From: Streptosporangiaceae bacterium
GTDB taxonomy: Bacteria; Actinomycetota; Actinomycetes; Streptosporangiales; Streptosporangiaceae
Length of the DNA stretch: 64,000 bases
Assembly: GCA_025964695.1 (NCBI GenBank)
Contig: JAOPYK010000200.1
Location: 34,255 to 98,254 of the forward strand
Direction: 5' to 3'
This document shows, one piece after another, positions 8,904-16,586 of this stretch; position 1 is the stretch's first letter; every line of letters starts with the position of its first letter. The position numbers and the translations under genes were made by a program. The notes under the pieces are model-generated. The model was not told the DNA's origin. It ran no database searches and saw only the letters and a list, made by a program, of their open reading frames with translations.

Positions 8904-8909
8904 TAACGT
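8904..8909 (+). promoter_or_regulatory. rimO -10 box (leaderless)
   Basis: TAACGT fits TANNNT and lies six bases before the ATG at 8916. This spacing supports 8916 rather than the ATG at 8910 as the rimO start, because the latter would begin one base after the -10 hexamer. Confidence 0.4.
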
Positions 8910-8915
8910 ATGGGC

Positions 8916-10364
8916 ATGCCCACTAGTCGCACGGTCTCTCTCGTCACGCTCGGCTGCGCCCGTAACGAGGTGGACTCCGAGGAACTCGCCGCCCGCCTGG
9001 AGAGCTCCGGCTGGACGCTCGTGGGGGACAGTGACGAGGCCGGGGTCGTCGTGGTCAACACCTGTGGCTTCATCGACGCCGCCAAGAAGGACTCGATCGA
9101 CACCCTGATCGAGGCGCACGACTCCGGCGCCAAAGTCGTCGCGGCCGGCTGCATGGCCGAGCGGTATGGGAACGAGCTGGCCGAGGCGCTCCCGGAGGCG
9201 GACGCGGTCATCAGCTTCGACGACTACACCTCGATCGGGGAGCGGCTCGACGATGTGCTGGCCGGCCGCAGGCGCGAGGCGCACATGCCACGTGACCGGC
9301 GGACCCTGCTCCCGCTCACCCCGGTCGAGCGCGCCGCCACGCACACGCACATCCCCGGTCATGGTGTGGTGGACCTCCCGGAGGGCCTGGCGCCTCCGAC
9401 CGGCCCCCGGGTGCTGCGACGCCGGCTGGGCGGCGGGCCGGTGGCGCCGCTGAAGCTGGCCTCTGGCTGTGACCGCCGGTGCACGTTCTGCGCGATTCCC
9501 GCCTTCCGCGGCTCCTACGTCTCCCGGCCGCCGGCGGAGGTCCTCGAGGAGGCCCGCTGGCTGGCCGGTCACGACGTCCGGGAGCTGGTCCTGGTCAGTG
9601 AGAACTCCACCTCGTACGGCAAGGACCTGGGCAATCTGAGGGCCCTGGAGACACTGCTGCCGGACCTCGCCGCCGTCGGGAAGATCAGCCGGGTACGAGT
9701 CAGCTATCTCCAGCCCGCCGAGCTGCGGCCCGGGCTGGTCGCGACCCTGTGCTCCACCCCCGGTGTGGCGCCGTACTTCGATCTGTCCTTCCAGCACGCC
9801 AGCGGCCCGGTCCTGCGCCGGATGCGCAGGTTCGGCGACGCCGAGCGGTTCCTCGGGCTGCTGGAGCAGATCCGCGCCCAGGTGCCCGAGGCGGGCGTCC
9901 GCTCCAACTTCATCGTCGGCTTCCCCGGAGAGACCGAGGAGGACCTGAGCGAGCTGACCGGGTTCCTGTCCGCGGCCCGGCTGGACGCCATCGGGATCTT
10001 CGGCTACTCCGACGAGGAGGGGACCGAGGCGGCCACCCTGGAGGGCAAGCTGGACCACGACGAGGTGGCCGCCCGCCTGGCCGAGGTGTCCGCGCTCGCC
10101 GAGGAGTTCACGGCCCAGCGGGCGGAGGAGCGCATCGGCTCGCTCGTCGAGGTGCTCATCGAGGAGGTGTCCGCCGAGGGCGAGGCCGAGGGCCGGGCGG
10201 CGCACCAGGCCCCGGAGGTCGACGGGATCGTGACCGTGCTCAGCGGGGAGGTCAGCGGTCAGAGCGGCGGGAAGCCGGTCGTCGGGGAGATCGTGCGGGC
10301 CCGGGTCACCGCCAGCGCGGGAGTCGACCTGATCGCCGAGGCTGCCCGGGAGAACGCGCCATGA
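8916..10364 (+). CDS. rimO: ribosomal protein S12 methylthiotransferase
   Basis: 482 residues. RimO is a radical SAM enzyme that methylthiolates an aspartate of ribosomal protein S12. The radical SAM cluster is C185-x3-C189-x2-C192 in [13 protein letters not shown], followed by FRGSYVSRP, which distinguishes RimO from MiaB. The N-terminal UPF0004 domain begins [11 protein letters not shown] and contributes cysteines for the second iron-sulphur cluster; a C-terminal TRAM-like domain follows. The start at 8916 fits both the -10 spacing and the family N-terminus. Its stop overlaps the pgsA start as ATGA. MiaB, the tRNA-acting paralogue, is at 37.6 kb. Confidence 0.95.
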   Translation: MPTSRTVSLVTLGCARNEVDSEELAARLESSGWTLVGDSDEAGVVVVNTCGFIDAAKKDSIDTLIEAHDSGAKVVAAGCMAERYGNELAEALPEADAVISFDDYTSIGERLDDVLAGRRREAHMPRDRRTLLPLTPVERAATHTHIPGHGVVDLPEGLAPPTGPRVLRRRLGGGPVAPLKLASGCDRRCTFCAIPAFRGSYVSRPPAEVLEEARWLAGHDVRELVLVSENSTSYGKDLGNLRALETLLPDLAAVGKISRVRVSYLQPAELRPGLVATLCSTPGVAPYFDLSFQHASGPVLRRMRRFGDAERFLGLLEQIRAQVPEAGVRSNFIVGFPGETEEDLSELTGFLSAARLDAIGIFGYSDEEGTEAATLEGKLDHDEVAARLAEVSALAEEFTAQRAEERIGSLVEVLIEEVSAEGEAEGRAAHQAPEVDGIVTVLSGEVSGQSGGKPVVGEIVRARVTASAGVDLIAEAARENAP

Positions 10365-11002
10365 CGTCCGCGGAGCGCCCGGTGCCGGCCTCCGGGACGC
10401 CCGCGGGGATGCCCGTGCCTTCCGCCATGGACCCCATCGCCACCCCGCCCTCGCAGGTCAGCGTCTACAACGTCGCCAACCTGCTCACCATGGTGCGGAT
10501 CGCGCTCGTCCCGGTGTTCGTCTGGATGCTCTTCATCAACGGCACCGGCTGGCGGCTCGCCGCGCTGGCCGTGTTCGTCGTCGCGTCGATCACCGACCGG
10601 GTGGACGGCCAGTTGGCGCGCAAGCACAATCTGGTCACCGACTTCGGCAAGATCGCCGATCCGATCGCGGACAAGGCCCTCACCGGCTCCGCGCTGGTGG
10701 GCCTGTCGATCCTGGGTGAGCTGTGGTGGTGGGTGACCATCGTCATCCTGGTCAGAGAGATCGGCATCACCCTGCTGCGCTTCGTCGTGATCCGCTACGG
10801 CATCATCCCGGCCAGCAGGGGCGGCAAGCTCAAGACCCTCCTGCAGGTGGCCGCCATCACGTTCTACATCGCGCCGGGTCCCCTCGATCCGCTGCGCTGG
10901 GCCATGATGGGCGCCGCCGTGGCCGTCACGATCCTGACCGGCCTGGACTACGTCGTCAAGGCGTGGAGCCTCCGTCGGCGCGCGGTCGCCGCCAAGCCCT
11001 GA
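10361..11002 (+). CDS. pgsA: CDP-diacylglycerol-glycerol-3-phosphate phosphatidyltransferase
   Basis: 213 residues, an integral membrane enzyme of the CDP-alcohol phosphatidyltransferase family that makes phosphatidylglycerol phosphate. The full family signature D79-x2-D82-G-x2-A-R87-x8-G96-x3-D100-x3-D104 is present ([10 protein letters not shown] then [11 protein letters not shown]). Several membrane helices follow. The ATG overlaps the rimO stop by four bases, so the two are translationally coupled. The first 35 residues are Pro/Ser-rich and not part of the catalytic domain. The rimO-pgsA-cinA order is conserved in actinomycetes, which supports this over other members of the superfamily. 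Confidence 0.9.
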   Translation: MTSAERPVPASGTPAGMPVPSAMDPIATPPSQVSVYNVANLLTMVRIALVPVFVWMLFINGTGWRLAALAVFVVASITDRVDGQLARKHNLVTDFGKIADPIADKALTGSALVGLSILGELWWWVTIVILVREIGITLLRFVVIRYGIIPASRGGKLKTLLQVAAITFYIAPGPLDPLRWAMMGAAVAVTILTGLDYVVKAWSLRRRAVAAKP

Positions 11003-11010
11003 AGAGCCTG

Positions 11011-11024
11011 TTGAACGCGTTCAA
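11011..11024. promoter_or_regulatory. 14-bp palindrome TTGAACGCGTTCAA
   Basis: A perfect palindrome nine bases after the pgsA stop and immediately before the decayed DUF1990 gene. The TGAAC-GC-GTTCA pattern resembles operators of TetR-type repressors. It is not a LexA box, because the half-sites are two rather than four bases apart. No regulator gene is nearby, so its role, if any, is unknown. Confidence 0.35.
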
Positions 11025-11027
11025 AAC

Positions 11028-11239
11028 TTGACCACCAGAGAGGGTCCGTTGCCGGACGGCTACCGCCGGCTGCGGGTGCGGGCCCTGCTCGGGCAGGGCC
11101 CCGCCGTGATGGAGGCGGCCACCGACGCGGTGCTGGACTGGTGGATGCACCGGGCGGGCCGCTGGTGCCGGTGATGCGGCGGGCCTACGCTCGCCGGTGC
11201 GGCACGGTCCTGCGCAGGCTCGTCTCCACCGCCGGCTGA
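11028..11239 (+). pseudogene. decayed DUF1990-family gene
   Basis: One frame (from TTG at 11028 or 11049 to TGA at 11172-11174) reads PLPDGYRRLRVRALLGQ and continues to DWWMHRAG, which resembles the N-terminal part of DUF1990 proteins. A second frame beginning at 11162 reads LVPVMRRAYARRCGTVLRRL to a stop at 11237-11239, resembling the family's C-terminal helix. The two are in different frames and some 80 or more residues of the expected middle are missing, so this is best read as an internally deleted, frameshifted remnant. The match rests on remembered family patterns and should be treated as probable only. Confidence 0.45.
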
Positions 11240-11265
11240 TCCGGCGAGCGGCCGATCCGGCCGCA

Positions 11266-11337
11266 GGCTGGTCCGGTGGGCAGGGTGATCCGGTGGGCAG
11301 GCTGGTCCCGGTGGGCAGGCTGGTCCCGGTGGCAGGA
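11266..11337. repeat. tandem repeat upstream of cinA
   Basis: Four imperfect copies of a 16-18-bp unit related to ctggtcccggtgggcagg lie head to tail between the DUF1990 remnant and cinA. They vary by one or two bases and small indels. No coding frame or hairpin explains them. Confidence 0.7.
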
Positions 11338-11399
11338 TCCGGCAGAATCGCGCACCCGGGTTCGCGCACCCGGTAATCGCAGACCATGAAGGGGCACGG

Positions 11400-12695
11400 A
11401 TGCGGGTCGAGCTGGTGACGGTCGGGGACGAGCTGCTGCTCGGTGACACGATCAACGGGAACGCCGCGTGGCTGGGCCGGCGGCTGTCCGAGAACGGCGT
11501 GGAGGTGACGCGGAGCGTCGTCGTGGCCGATCGGCAGGATGAGATCATCGAAGCCGTCACGGAAGCGCTCGGCCGCGCCGACGCAGTGATCACGACCGGC
11601 GGGCTGGGACCCACGTACGACGACCTGACCCGTGACGCGCTGGCCGTGGCCGCCGGCGTGGAACTGCTCCGTGATCCCGGGATCGAGCGGCGGCTGCGCG
11701 AACGTTCGGCCGGGGTGGGACTGCCGTTGCAGCCGATGGCGCTGCGGATGGCCGAGGTCCCCGCCGGGGCCACCATGCTGGACAACCCCGTGGGCAGCGC
11801 TCCGGGCCTGCGGATCGAGCTCCCGGGCGGCCCTGTCTACGCCCTGCCCGGCGTCCCGGCCGAGATGCGCGCCATCACCGACACGGCCGTGCTGCCTGAA
11901 CTGCGCGCTTCGGTGACCGGACCGGTTCCGGCCAGGCGGCTGCTGCGCACGGCGTGCGTCCGCGAGTCGGAGCTGGCCGGCCGGCTGGCCGAGGTCCAGG
12001 AGCTGCCTGGGATCACGCTGGCCTACCTTCCCGACCCCGCCGAGGTGAGCGTTCGCATCACCGCCACGGGACCGGACGCGCAGGCCGCCCTCGACCGCGC
12101 CGAGGAACTCGCCAGGGAACTGCTGGGCGGGGTCGTCCACGGCACGGGGGAGGACACCCTGGATCGGGTGATCCATCGGCTGCTGGCCGAGCGCTCCGCG
12201 ACCGTCGCTGTGGCCGAGTCGCTGACCGGTGGCATGCTGGGCGCCGAGCTCACCGCGATGCCGGGGTCGTCGGCGACCTTCGCCGGTGGGATCGTGGCCT
12301 ACCAGACCGCACTCAAGGCCTCGCTGCTGGGCGTCCCGCAGGACCTGCTGGCCCGGCACGGGGCCGTGCACCCCGACGTGGCCTCCGCCATGGCGGAGGG
12401 CGTACGGGACCGTCTGGGGGCCACGTACGGCCTCGCGGTCACCGGGGTGGCCGGTCCCGAGCCCCAGGACGGCCGTCCGGTGGGCACCGTTCACCTCGCC
12501 GTGGCCGGACCGGGCGAGGTCTCCCGGGTCGCGTCTCCGCCGCTCCCCGTGCCCGGGGCGGGGCCCCGGATCCGGCCGCTGGTGCGGCGGATGACCGTGG
12601 TACACGCCCTGGACCTGCTGAGACGGGAGATTCTGGGTCTGGACGCGGTGCGGGAATGGCGCGATGATCGGAAAGATCGGGAAGATTCCACCTGA
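11400..12695 (+). CDS. cinA: CinA family protein (ADP-ribose pyrophosphatase/NMN deamidase-like)
   Basis: 431 residues, close to normal for full-length CinA. The N-terminal molybdopterin-binding-like domain (about 1-170) begins [19 protein letters not shown] and contains [13 protein letters not shown]. The C-terminal CinA/PncC domain (about 265-420) contains [29 protein letters not shown] and VTGVAGPE. In characterised members it deamidates NMN in pyridine-nucleotide recycling. The ATG has a GAAGGGG ribosome-binding site. It lies between pgsA and clgR, a conserved actinomycete order. The decayed DUF1990 gene and tandem repeats occupy the unusually long gap upstream. Confidence 0.9.
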   Translation: MRVELVTVGDELLLGDTINGNAAWLGRRLSENGVEVTRSVVVADRQDEIIEAVTEALGRADAVITTGGLGPTYDDLTRDALAVAAGVELLRDPGIERRLRERSAGVGLPLQPMALRMAEVPAGATMLDNPVGSAPGLRIELPGGPVYALPGVPAEMRAITDTAVLPELRASVTGPVPARRLLRTACVRESELAGRLAEVQELPGITLAYLPDPAEVSVRITATGPDAQAALDRAEELARELLGGVVHGTGEDTLDRVIHRLLAERSATVAVAESLTGGMLGAELTAMPGSSATFAGGIVAYQTALKASLLGVPQDLLARHGAVHPDVASAMAEGVRDRLGATYGLAVTGVAGPEPQDGRPVGTVHLAVAGPGEVSRVASPPLPVPGAGPRIRPLVRRMTVVHALDLLRREILGLDAVREWRDDRKDREDST

Positions 12696-12706
12696 TTACA
12701 GCGTTA

Positions 12707-12720
12707 CGTTCGAAGCGAAC
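12707..12720. promoter_or_regulatory. candidate ClgR operator, distal
   Basis: CGT-N5-GCGAAC differs at one base from CGC-N5-GCGAAC, the inverse of the GTTCGC-N5-GCG motif reported for Streptomyces ClgR. It lies about 90 bases upstream of the clgR ATG, overlapping nothing else of note. Autoregulation is the inferred role. Confidence 0.4.
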
Positions 12721-12740
12721 ATGAATCTCTCGGTCTGCCA

Positions 12741-12765
12741 CGCGTACCGCGAAGCCGGGTACGGT
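12741..12765 (+). promoter_or_regulatory. candidate proximal ClgR site and clgR -10 box
   Basis: CGC-N5-GCGAAG (12741-12754) is a second one-mismatch copy of the ClgR motif, 34 bases from the first, about three helical turns. It overlaps the -35 position of a promoter whose -10 is TACGGT (12760-12765). Confidence 0.35.
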
Positions 12766-12807
12766 GGAACAGTCAGATGGTCCGAACTCAGGGGAGGGAG
12801 CGAGACG

Positions 12808-13188
12808 ATGGTCCTGCTTCGCCAGCTGCTTGGTGATGTACTGCGGCAGCTGCGGCTGCGCCAGGGTCGCACCCTCCGTGAGGTGTCCGCGGCGGCCAGA
12901 GTGTCGCTGGGCTACCTTTCCGAGGTGGAACGAGGACAGAAGGAAGCGTCCTCGGAGCTGCTCGCGTCGATCTGCAAGGCTCTTGGAGTGCCGCTGTCCC
13001 ACGTGCTTCGGGAAGTGTCCGACCAGCTGTCCCTGGCCGAACTGCAGCACGAGCCCGTCATGTCCGGTGCGCCCGCGCACGAGCGTCTGGACGCCGACAG
13101 GGAGGCACAGCGCATCGCCGAGACGATCCCCGCCACTCCGGAGGAGATCGCGGGCGACGCCTTCCGCGCCGACATGGTGGCCGCCTGA
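12808..13188 (+). CDS. clgR: ClgR-type XRE transcriptional regulator
   Basis: 126 residues. The N-terminal half (about residues 5-62) is a Cro/C1 helix-turn-helix: [35 protein letters not shown]. That sequence is characteristic of ClgR, the activator of Clp protease genes in actinomycetes, and in corynebacteria of DNA-repair genes as well. The C-terminal half is acidic and variable. The ATG has a GGAGGGAG ribosome-binding site. Two near-matches to the ClgR operator lie in the upstream region, consistent with autoregulation. Location directly after cinA is the usual one for clgR. Confidence 0.88.
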   Translation: MVLLRQLLGDVLRQLRLRQGRTLREVSAAARVSLGYLSEVERGQKEASSELLASICKALGVPLSHVLREVSDQLSLAELQHEPVMSGAPAHERLDADREAQRIAETIPATPEEIAGDAFRADMVAA

Positions 13189-13330
13189 GCCACCGTCGAG
13201 CGGGACCTCGTTTCGTTATGCCCGCGAACGGGCCGTGACCCAAATGCCGTCATCTCCGTGCCCATCGCCGACCCATGCCGTGGATCTTGCGCTGATCTTG
13301 AGCTGAGTATCCGGGCGATCGGCGAGCCGC

Positions 13331-14119
13331 TCACAGGACGGGCGCCGCGGGCTGGCAGCGCGGGCACCAGAAGGTGATCCGATCGTAGGGCCCCGGGCCC
13401 TGGCCCGCCCGTTCGATCAAGGTGCCGCAGCGGCGGCAAGGACGTCCCGCGCGCCCGTAGACCCAGTGCTCCCGTCCCCGCTGGTCCGCTCCCGTGGTGA
13501 TCTGGGAATAGCGCGCCCTGTTGGTGTCGAGTATCCGCCGGGCCAGCTCCACCAGCTCCTCCAGATCCGGGACGTCCCCGGTCGGGCGCCATGGGTGCAC
13601 CCCGCGCAGGAACAGCACCTCGGCCTTGTAGAGATTGCCGATGCCGGCCAGCCTGGTCTGGTCGAGCAGCGCCTCGCCGATGGCGCGCTCGGGCCGCTCA
13701 CGCAGCAGGCGTACGGCCTCGGCCGGGTCCCAGTCCGGGCCCAGCAGATCCGGGCCCAGGTGGCCGACCACCCGGTCCTCGCCGGAGGTCCTCACCAGCT
13801 CGACCACGCCCAGGGAGTAGCCGAGGGCCTGCCATTCGGTGTTGGCGAGCACCAGCCGCAGGCGGTGATCGGGTGGCACCCGTCCGGGCCGCCGGATCCG
13901 CCACGAGCCGTCCATCCGCAGATGGGTGTGGACGGTCAGATCCCCCTCCACCCGGATCAGCAGATGCTTGCCGCGCGCCAGCGCCTCGCGCACCTCCCGG
14001 CCGCGCAGATCCGTGGTGGCCAGCCGGGGGACCCGGAAGTCGCTGCCGGTCAGCGTACGGCCGGCCAGCGCCCGGTGCAGGCGCTGCGCGGTCAGCCAGA
14101 CGATGTCCCCTTCGGGCAC
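13331..14119 (-). CDS. nei: Fpg/Nei-family DNA glycosylase (endonuclease VIII-like)
   Basis: 262 residues. The mature N-terminus is P-E-G-D after the initiator, with the catalytic Pro2 and Glu3 of base-excision glycosylases/AP lyases; MPEGD is the Nei-type variant of the Fpg MPELP start. The middle holds the H2TH motif (GEALLDQTRLAGIGNLYKAE). The C-terminus is a zinc finger, C-x2-C-x16-20-C-x2-C (CRRCG to CPRC). It removes oxidised pyrimidines and related lesions. The GTG start lies six bases after TAGGGT, suggesting a leaderless message. It converges on clgR. Assignment to Nei rather than Fpg rests on the N-terminus. Confidence 0.88.
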   Translation of the reverse strand: MPEGDIVWLTAQRLHRALAGRTLTGSDFRVPRLATTDLRGREVREALARGKHLLIRVEGDLTVHTHLRMDGSWRIRRPGRVPPDHRLRLVLANTEWQALGYSLGVVELVRTSGEDRVVGHLGPDLLGPDWDPAEAVRLLRERPERAIGEALLDQTRLAGIGNLYKAEVLFLRGVHPWRPTGDVPDLEELVELARRILDTNRARYSQITTGADQRGREHWVYGRAGRPCRRCGTLIERAGQGPGPYDRITFWCPRCQPAAPVL

Positions 14120-14125
14120 GTCTTC

Positions 14126-14131
14126 ACCCTA
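14126..14131 (-). promoter_or_regulatory. nei -10 box (leaderless)
   Basis: On the minus strand TAGGGT fits TANNNT and is separated from the GTG start by six bases. A TTGACA occurs further upstream at 14158-14163 but is 26 bases from the hexamer, too far for a standard -35. Confidence 0.35.
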
Positions 14132-14234
14132 AGCGAGGCCGGCCATCCGCGCGCAGGTGTCAACCGGAGCGGAGGTCAGCGGCGTGTGGATCAGCCGCGT
14201 GTGGGACGGCCGGTGAAGGCCGGCCGGGCGTAGG

Positions 14235-14702
14235 TCATTGGAAGGCCGGTGAGTTCCAGGCCGCGGGGTCCTTGGTGAGGGTCCGCACGACTTCGGGCAG
14301 TTCACCGGCGGCGAGGTGCGCCAGGGTGACCTGCTCGAGGATGGAACGCTCGCTCGCGCGCAGCGCGATCCACACCTCCTGCAGGGACCGGGCGGCGCCC
14401 TCGTACCCGACGTGTTCGGGTCGCTCCCCGCGCACGCCCAGCAGCGGCCCGTCGATGGCCCTGATGATGTCGGCCATCGTGATCTGCTCGGCCGGTTTGG
14501 CCAGCCAGTAGCCCCCCTCCGGGCCACGTTGGCTGCGGATGATGCCGGAACGGCGCAGCTGGCCGAGGATGTTCTCCAGGAACTTCGGCGGGATCTGCTG
14601 AGCGTCGGCCAGCTGAACCGCCGTCACCGGGTGGTCACCGGCGGCAACGGCGAGCTCGGCGGCAGCGCGCAGCGCGTAATCAACCCGGGCGGATAGTCGC
14701 AT
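14235..14702 (-). CDS. Rrf2-family transcriptional regulator
   Basis: 155 residues. The N-terminus MRLSARVDYALRAAAELA and the winged-helix segment with RSQRGPEGGYWLAKPAEQITMADIIRAIDGPL (given here only as landmark) are typical of Rrf2 proteins. Unlike IscR, NsrR or RsrR, this protein contains no cysteine at all, so it cannot hold an iron-sulphur cluster in the usual way and must sense something else or act constitutively. GACA-GAT-TGTC at 14727-14737, 25-35 bases upstream of the start, is a possible autoregulatory operator. A near -10 box (GATACT) lies six bases before the ATG. Its target genes are not identifiable here. Confidence 0.85.
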   Translation of the reverse strand: MRLSARVDYALRAAAELAVAAGDHPVTAVQLADAQQIPPKFLENILGQLRRSGIIRSQRGPEGGYWLAKPAEQITMADIIRAIDGPLLGVRGERPEHVGYEGAARSLQEVWIALRASERSILEQVTLAHLAAGELPEVVRTLTKDPAAWNSPAFQ

Positions 14703-14792
14703 GATCTCAGTATCCCTTGCCTGGGAGACAGATTGTCCCTACGTCCGGTATGAGCGGTGGGGATCGGCTTCCATCATGCCGTTGAGCAGGGG

Positions 14793-16235
14793 TCAGCGTT
14801 CGGTCAGGCCCAGCAATTCGGCGGCGGCCCGGCCGTTGGCCCGGGCGGCGCCGTACGTCGCGATGTGCACCGCCGCGGGCCGCCAGACCGGCAGGCCCAT
14901 CTCGACGATCACGGTGTCCGGGCGGGCCGCCAGCAACGCCAGCGCGAGCCGCCGCTGCTCAGGATGCCGGTGCGCGTCGCGTACGACCACGACCAGCGAT
15001 CGATCCGCGGCGCGGGCCAGCAGCTTCGCCACGTCGGCGGTGGCGCCGTCGACCCGCTGGACCTCGCGTGCCCAGGGCGACAGGCCCCAGGGCACCGGAC
15101 CCACGGCGATGTTGCCGGGTGCCTCCAGCTCGACGATCAGCGGATCGCGCAGTGCGGGCGGTTCGCCGGTGCGGTGAATCGCCCGCCGTGCGGCCTCCAG
15201 GCCGACCTGGGGCGTGGCGGGGCCCGCCGCCGGATGGCCGTTCGCCAGCCAGGCCTTGAGCCGCCCGGTCCGGTCCGCGGCCTCGGTGAGGCGCTCCTCG
15301 GACAGCCGCCCGGCCAGCACGGCGGCCACGATGGCCGCCAGGATCTCATCGATGCTGGCGGCGAACTCCCGGGAGCCGAGGCAGAGCAGGTCGGCGCCGG
15401 CGGACAGTGCTCGCACGGCCGCCTCGGGGATGCCGATGACACCGCTGGCGCCGTGCATGTCCAGCGCGTCGGTCACGATGACACCCTGGAACCCGAGCCT
15501 TTCCCGGAGGAGCCCCGTGATCGCCGCATGCGACATTGTCGCGGGATCGCTCCCGGTCAGCCGGGGCAGGTTGATGTGCGCCGTCATGATCGACTTCGTG
15601 CCCGCGGTGATCGCGGCCCGGAACGGCATCAGCTCCCGGCGCTCCAGCAGGTCGAGGTCGGCGTCCACGACGGGCAGGCCGAGGTGCGAGTCGCCGACGG
15701 TCGCGCCATGGCCGGGGAAGTGCTTGGCGCAGGCGGCGACGCCCGCCTCCTGAAGCCCGGCTACGGCCGCGGCGGCGTGCCTGGCCACCAGCGCGGGGTC
15801 CGATCCGAAGGCCCGGACGCCGATGATGGGGTTGTCCTCTGCACTGTTGACGTCCACGGTCGGGGCGAGGTCGAGGTTGACGCCGACCTCGGTCAGTTCC
15901 GCGCCCAGCGAACAGTGCACCTGCCGGGTGAGCTCGACGTCGTCGACCGCGCCGAGCGCGGCGTTCCCCGGATAGCGGCTGCCGGTCAGGTGGGCGAGGC
16001 GGGTGACGTCGCCGCCCTCCTCGTCGATCGAGATGATCGGATCGCCGGCCTCGCGCAGCTGCGCGGTGAGAGCCGCCAGCCGCTCGCGGTCCGGTACGTT
16101 GCCGTTCAGCGCGAACAGTGTCACGCCCCCGAGGCCGCGCTCCAGCTCGTCGAGCAGCCAGCCGGGCGCGGTGGCCCCCGGGACCGGCGCGAGGAGCGCC
16201 GACCGGGCGAGCCGGGCGATGGACTCGTCGCTCAT
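14793..16235 (-). CDS. nagZ: glycoside hydrolase family 3 beta-N-acetylhexosaminidase (NagZ-like)
   Basis: 480 residues. The NagZ-type motif KHFPGHG at about 171-177 is followed by DSH at 182-184, the Asp-His dyad that acts as acid/base in GH3 N-acetylglucosaminidases; the nucleophile is the Asp of VTDALD at about 256. Such enzymes release N-acetylglucosamine from muropeptides or chito-oligomers. No signal peptide, so likely cytoplasmic. The start at 16235 (MSDESIARLA) is where family similarity begins; the frame continues open upstream but that part is low in similarity. The gene is divergent from a ROK regulator, with a palindromic operator between, suggesting that the repressor controls it in response to an amino sugar. 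Confidence 0.88.
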   Translation of the reverse strand: MSDESIARLARSALLAPVPGATAPGWLLDELERGLGGVTLFALNGNVPDRERLAALTAQLREAGDPIISIDEEGGDVTRLAHLTGSRYPGNAALGAVDDVELTRQVHCSLGAELTEVGVNLDLAPTVDVNSAEDNPIIGVRAFGSDPALVARHAAAAVAGLQEAGVAACAKHFPGHGATVGDSHLGLPVVDADLDLLERRELMPFRAAITAGTKSIMTAHINLPRLTGSDPATMSHAAITGLLRERLGFQGVIVTDALDMHGASGVIGIPEAAVRALSAGADLLCLGSREFAASIDEILAAIVAAVLAGRLSEERLTEAADRTGRLKAWLANGHPAAGPATPQVGLEAARRAIHRTGEPPALRDPLIVELEAPGNIAVGPVPWGLSPWAREVQRVDGATADVAKLLARAADRSLVVVVRDAHRHPEQRRLALALLAARPDTVIVEMGLPVWRPAAVHIATYGAARANGRAAAELLGLTER

Positions 16236-16424
16236 AGGGTGGTCTTCATGGGTCGTACCGGTTCCTTTTCCACGTGGCCTCCCGATAAGTGCGACCCTTC
16301 CCTCCGCCTGACCCGGCTCCGACCACGTAAGGTCCAGCCATGCCCGGCTTTGTTCCGCGTCGCCGGGGTGCCGGCCCCTCGCCCGGTCCAGGTTCTGGAT
16401 CACGGCGTGCGTGGGTAAACTAAC

Positions 16425-16437
16425 AGGAAACTTTCCT
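16425..16437. promoter_or_regulatory. palindrome AGGAAACTTTCCT between nagZ and ROK gene
   Basis: AGGAAA-C-TTTCCT is a perfect inverted repeat around one central base in an AT-rich patch of the divergent region 16236-16586. ROK-family repressors bind AT-rich palindromes of this general kind, so it is the best candidate operator for the adjacent ROK protein. A GTTAAC palindrome lies about 30 bases further right. Confidence 0.5.
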
Positions 16438-16530
16438 AAATGAAACCTGCCCTTAACGGTTTTGGAACTCGTTAACGATTTGAGATTTGCTGATGGTCGA
16501 GAGATTCGTCGACCGCTTTGAGATCGTTTA

Positions 16531-16570
16531 CGGCTTTGAGCCACACGGCTTTGAGCCACACGGCTTTGAG
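16531..16570. repeat. 15-bp tandem repeat in the ROK gene leader
   Basis: cggctttgag occurs at 16531-16540, 16546-16555 and 16561-16570, the last two as exact copies of ccacacggctttgag; a weaker relative (ccgctttgag) sits at 16513-16522. The array ends ten bases before the AAGGAG ribosome-binding site region of the ROK gene. Confidence 0.7.
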
Positions 16571-16586
16571 ATACAAGGAGTCCAGC

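Noticed and set aside
16236..16559. N-terminal extension of nagZ by 108 residues
   Set aside because: The extension translates the divergent control region and repeat array and has no signal peptide or domain.
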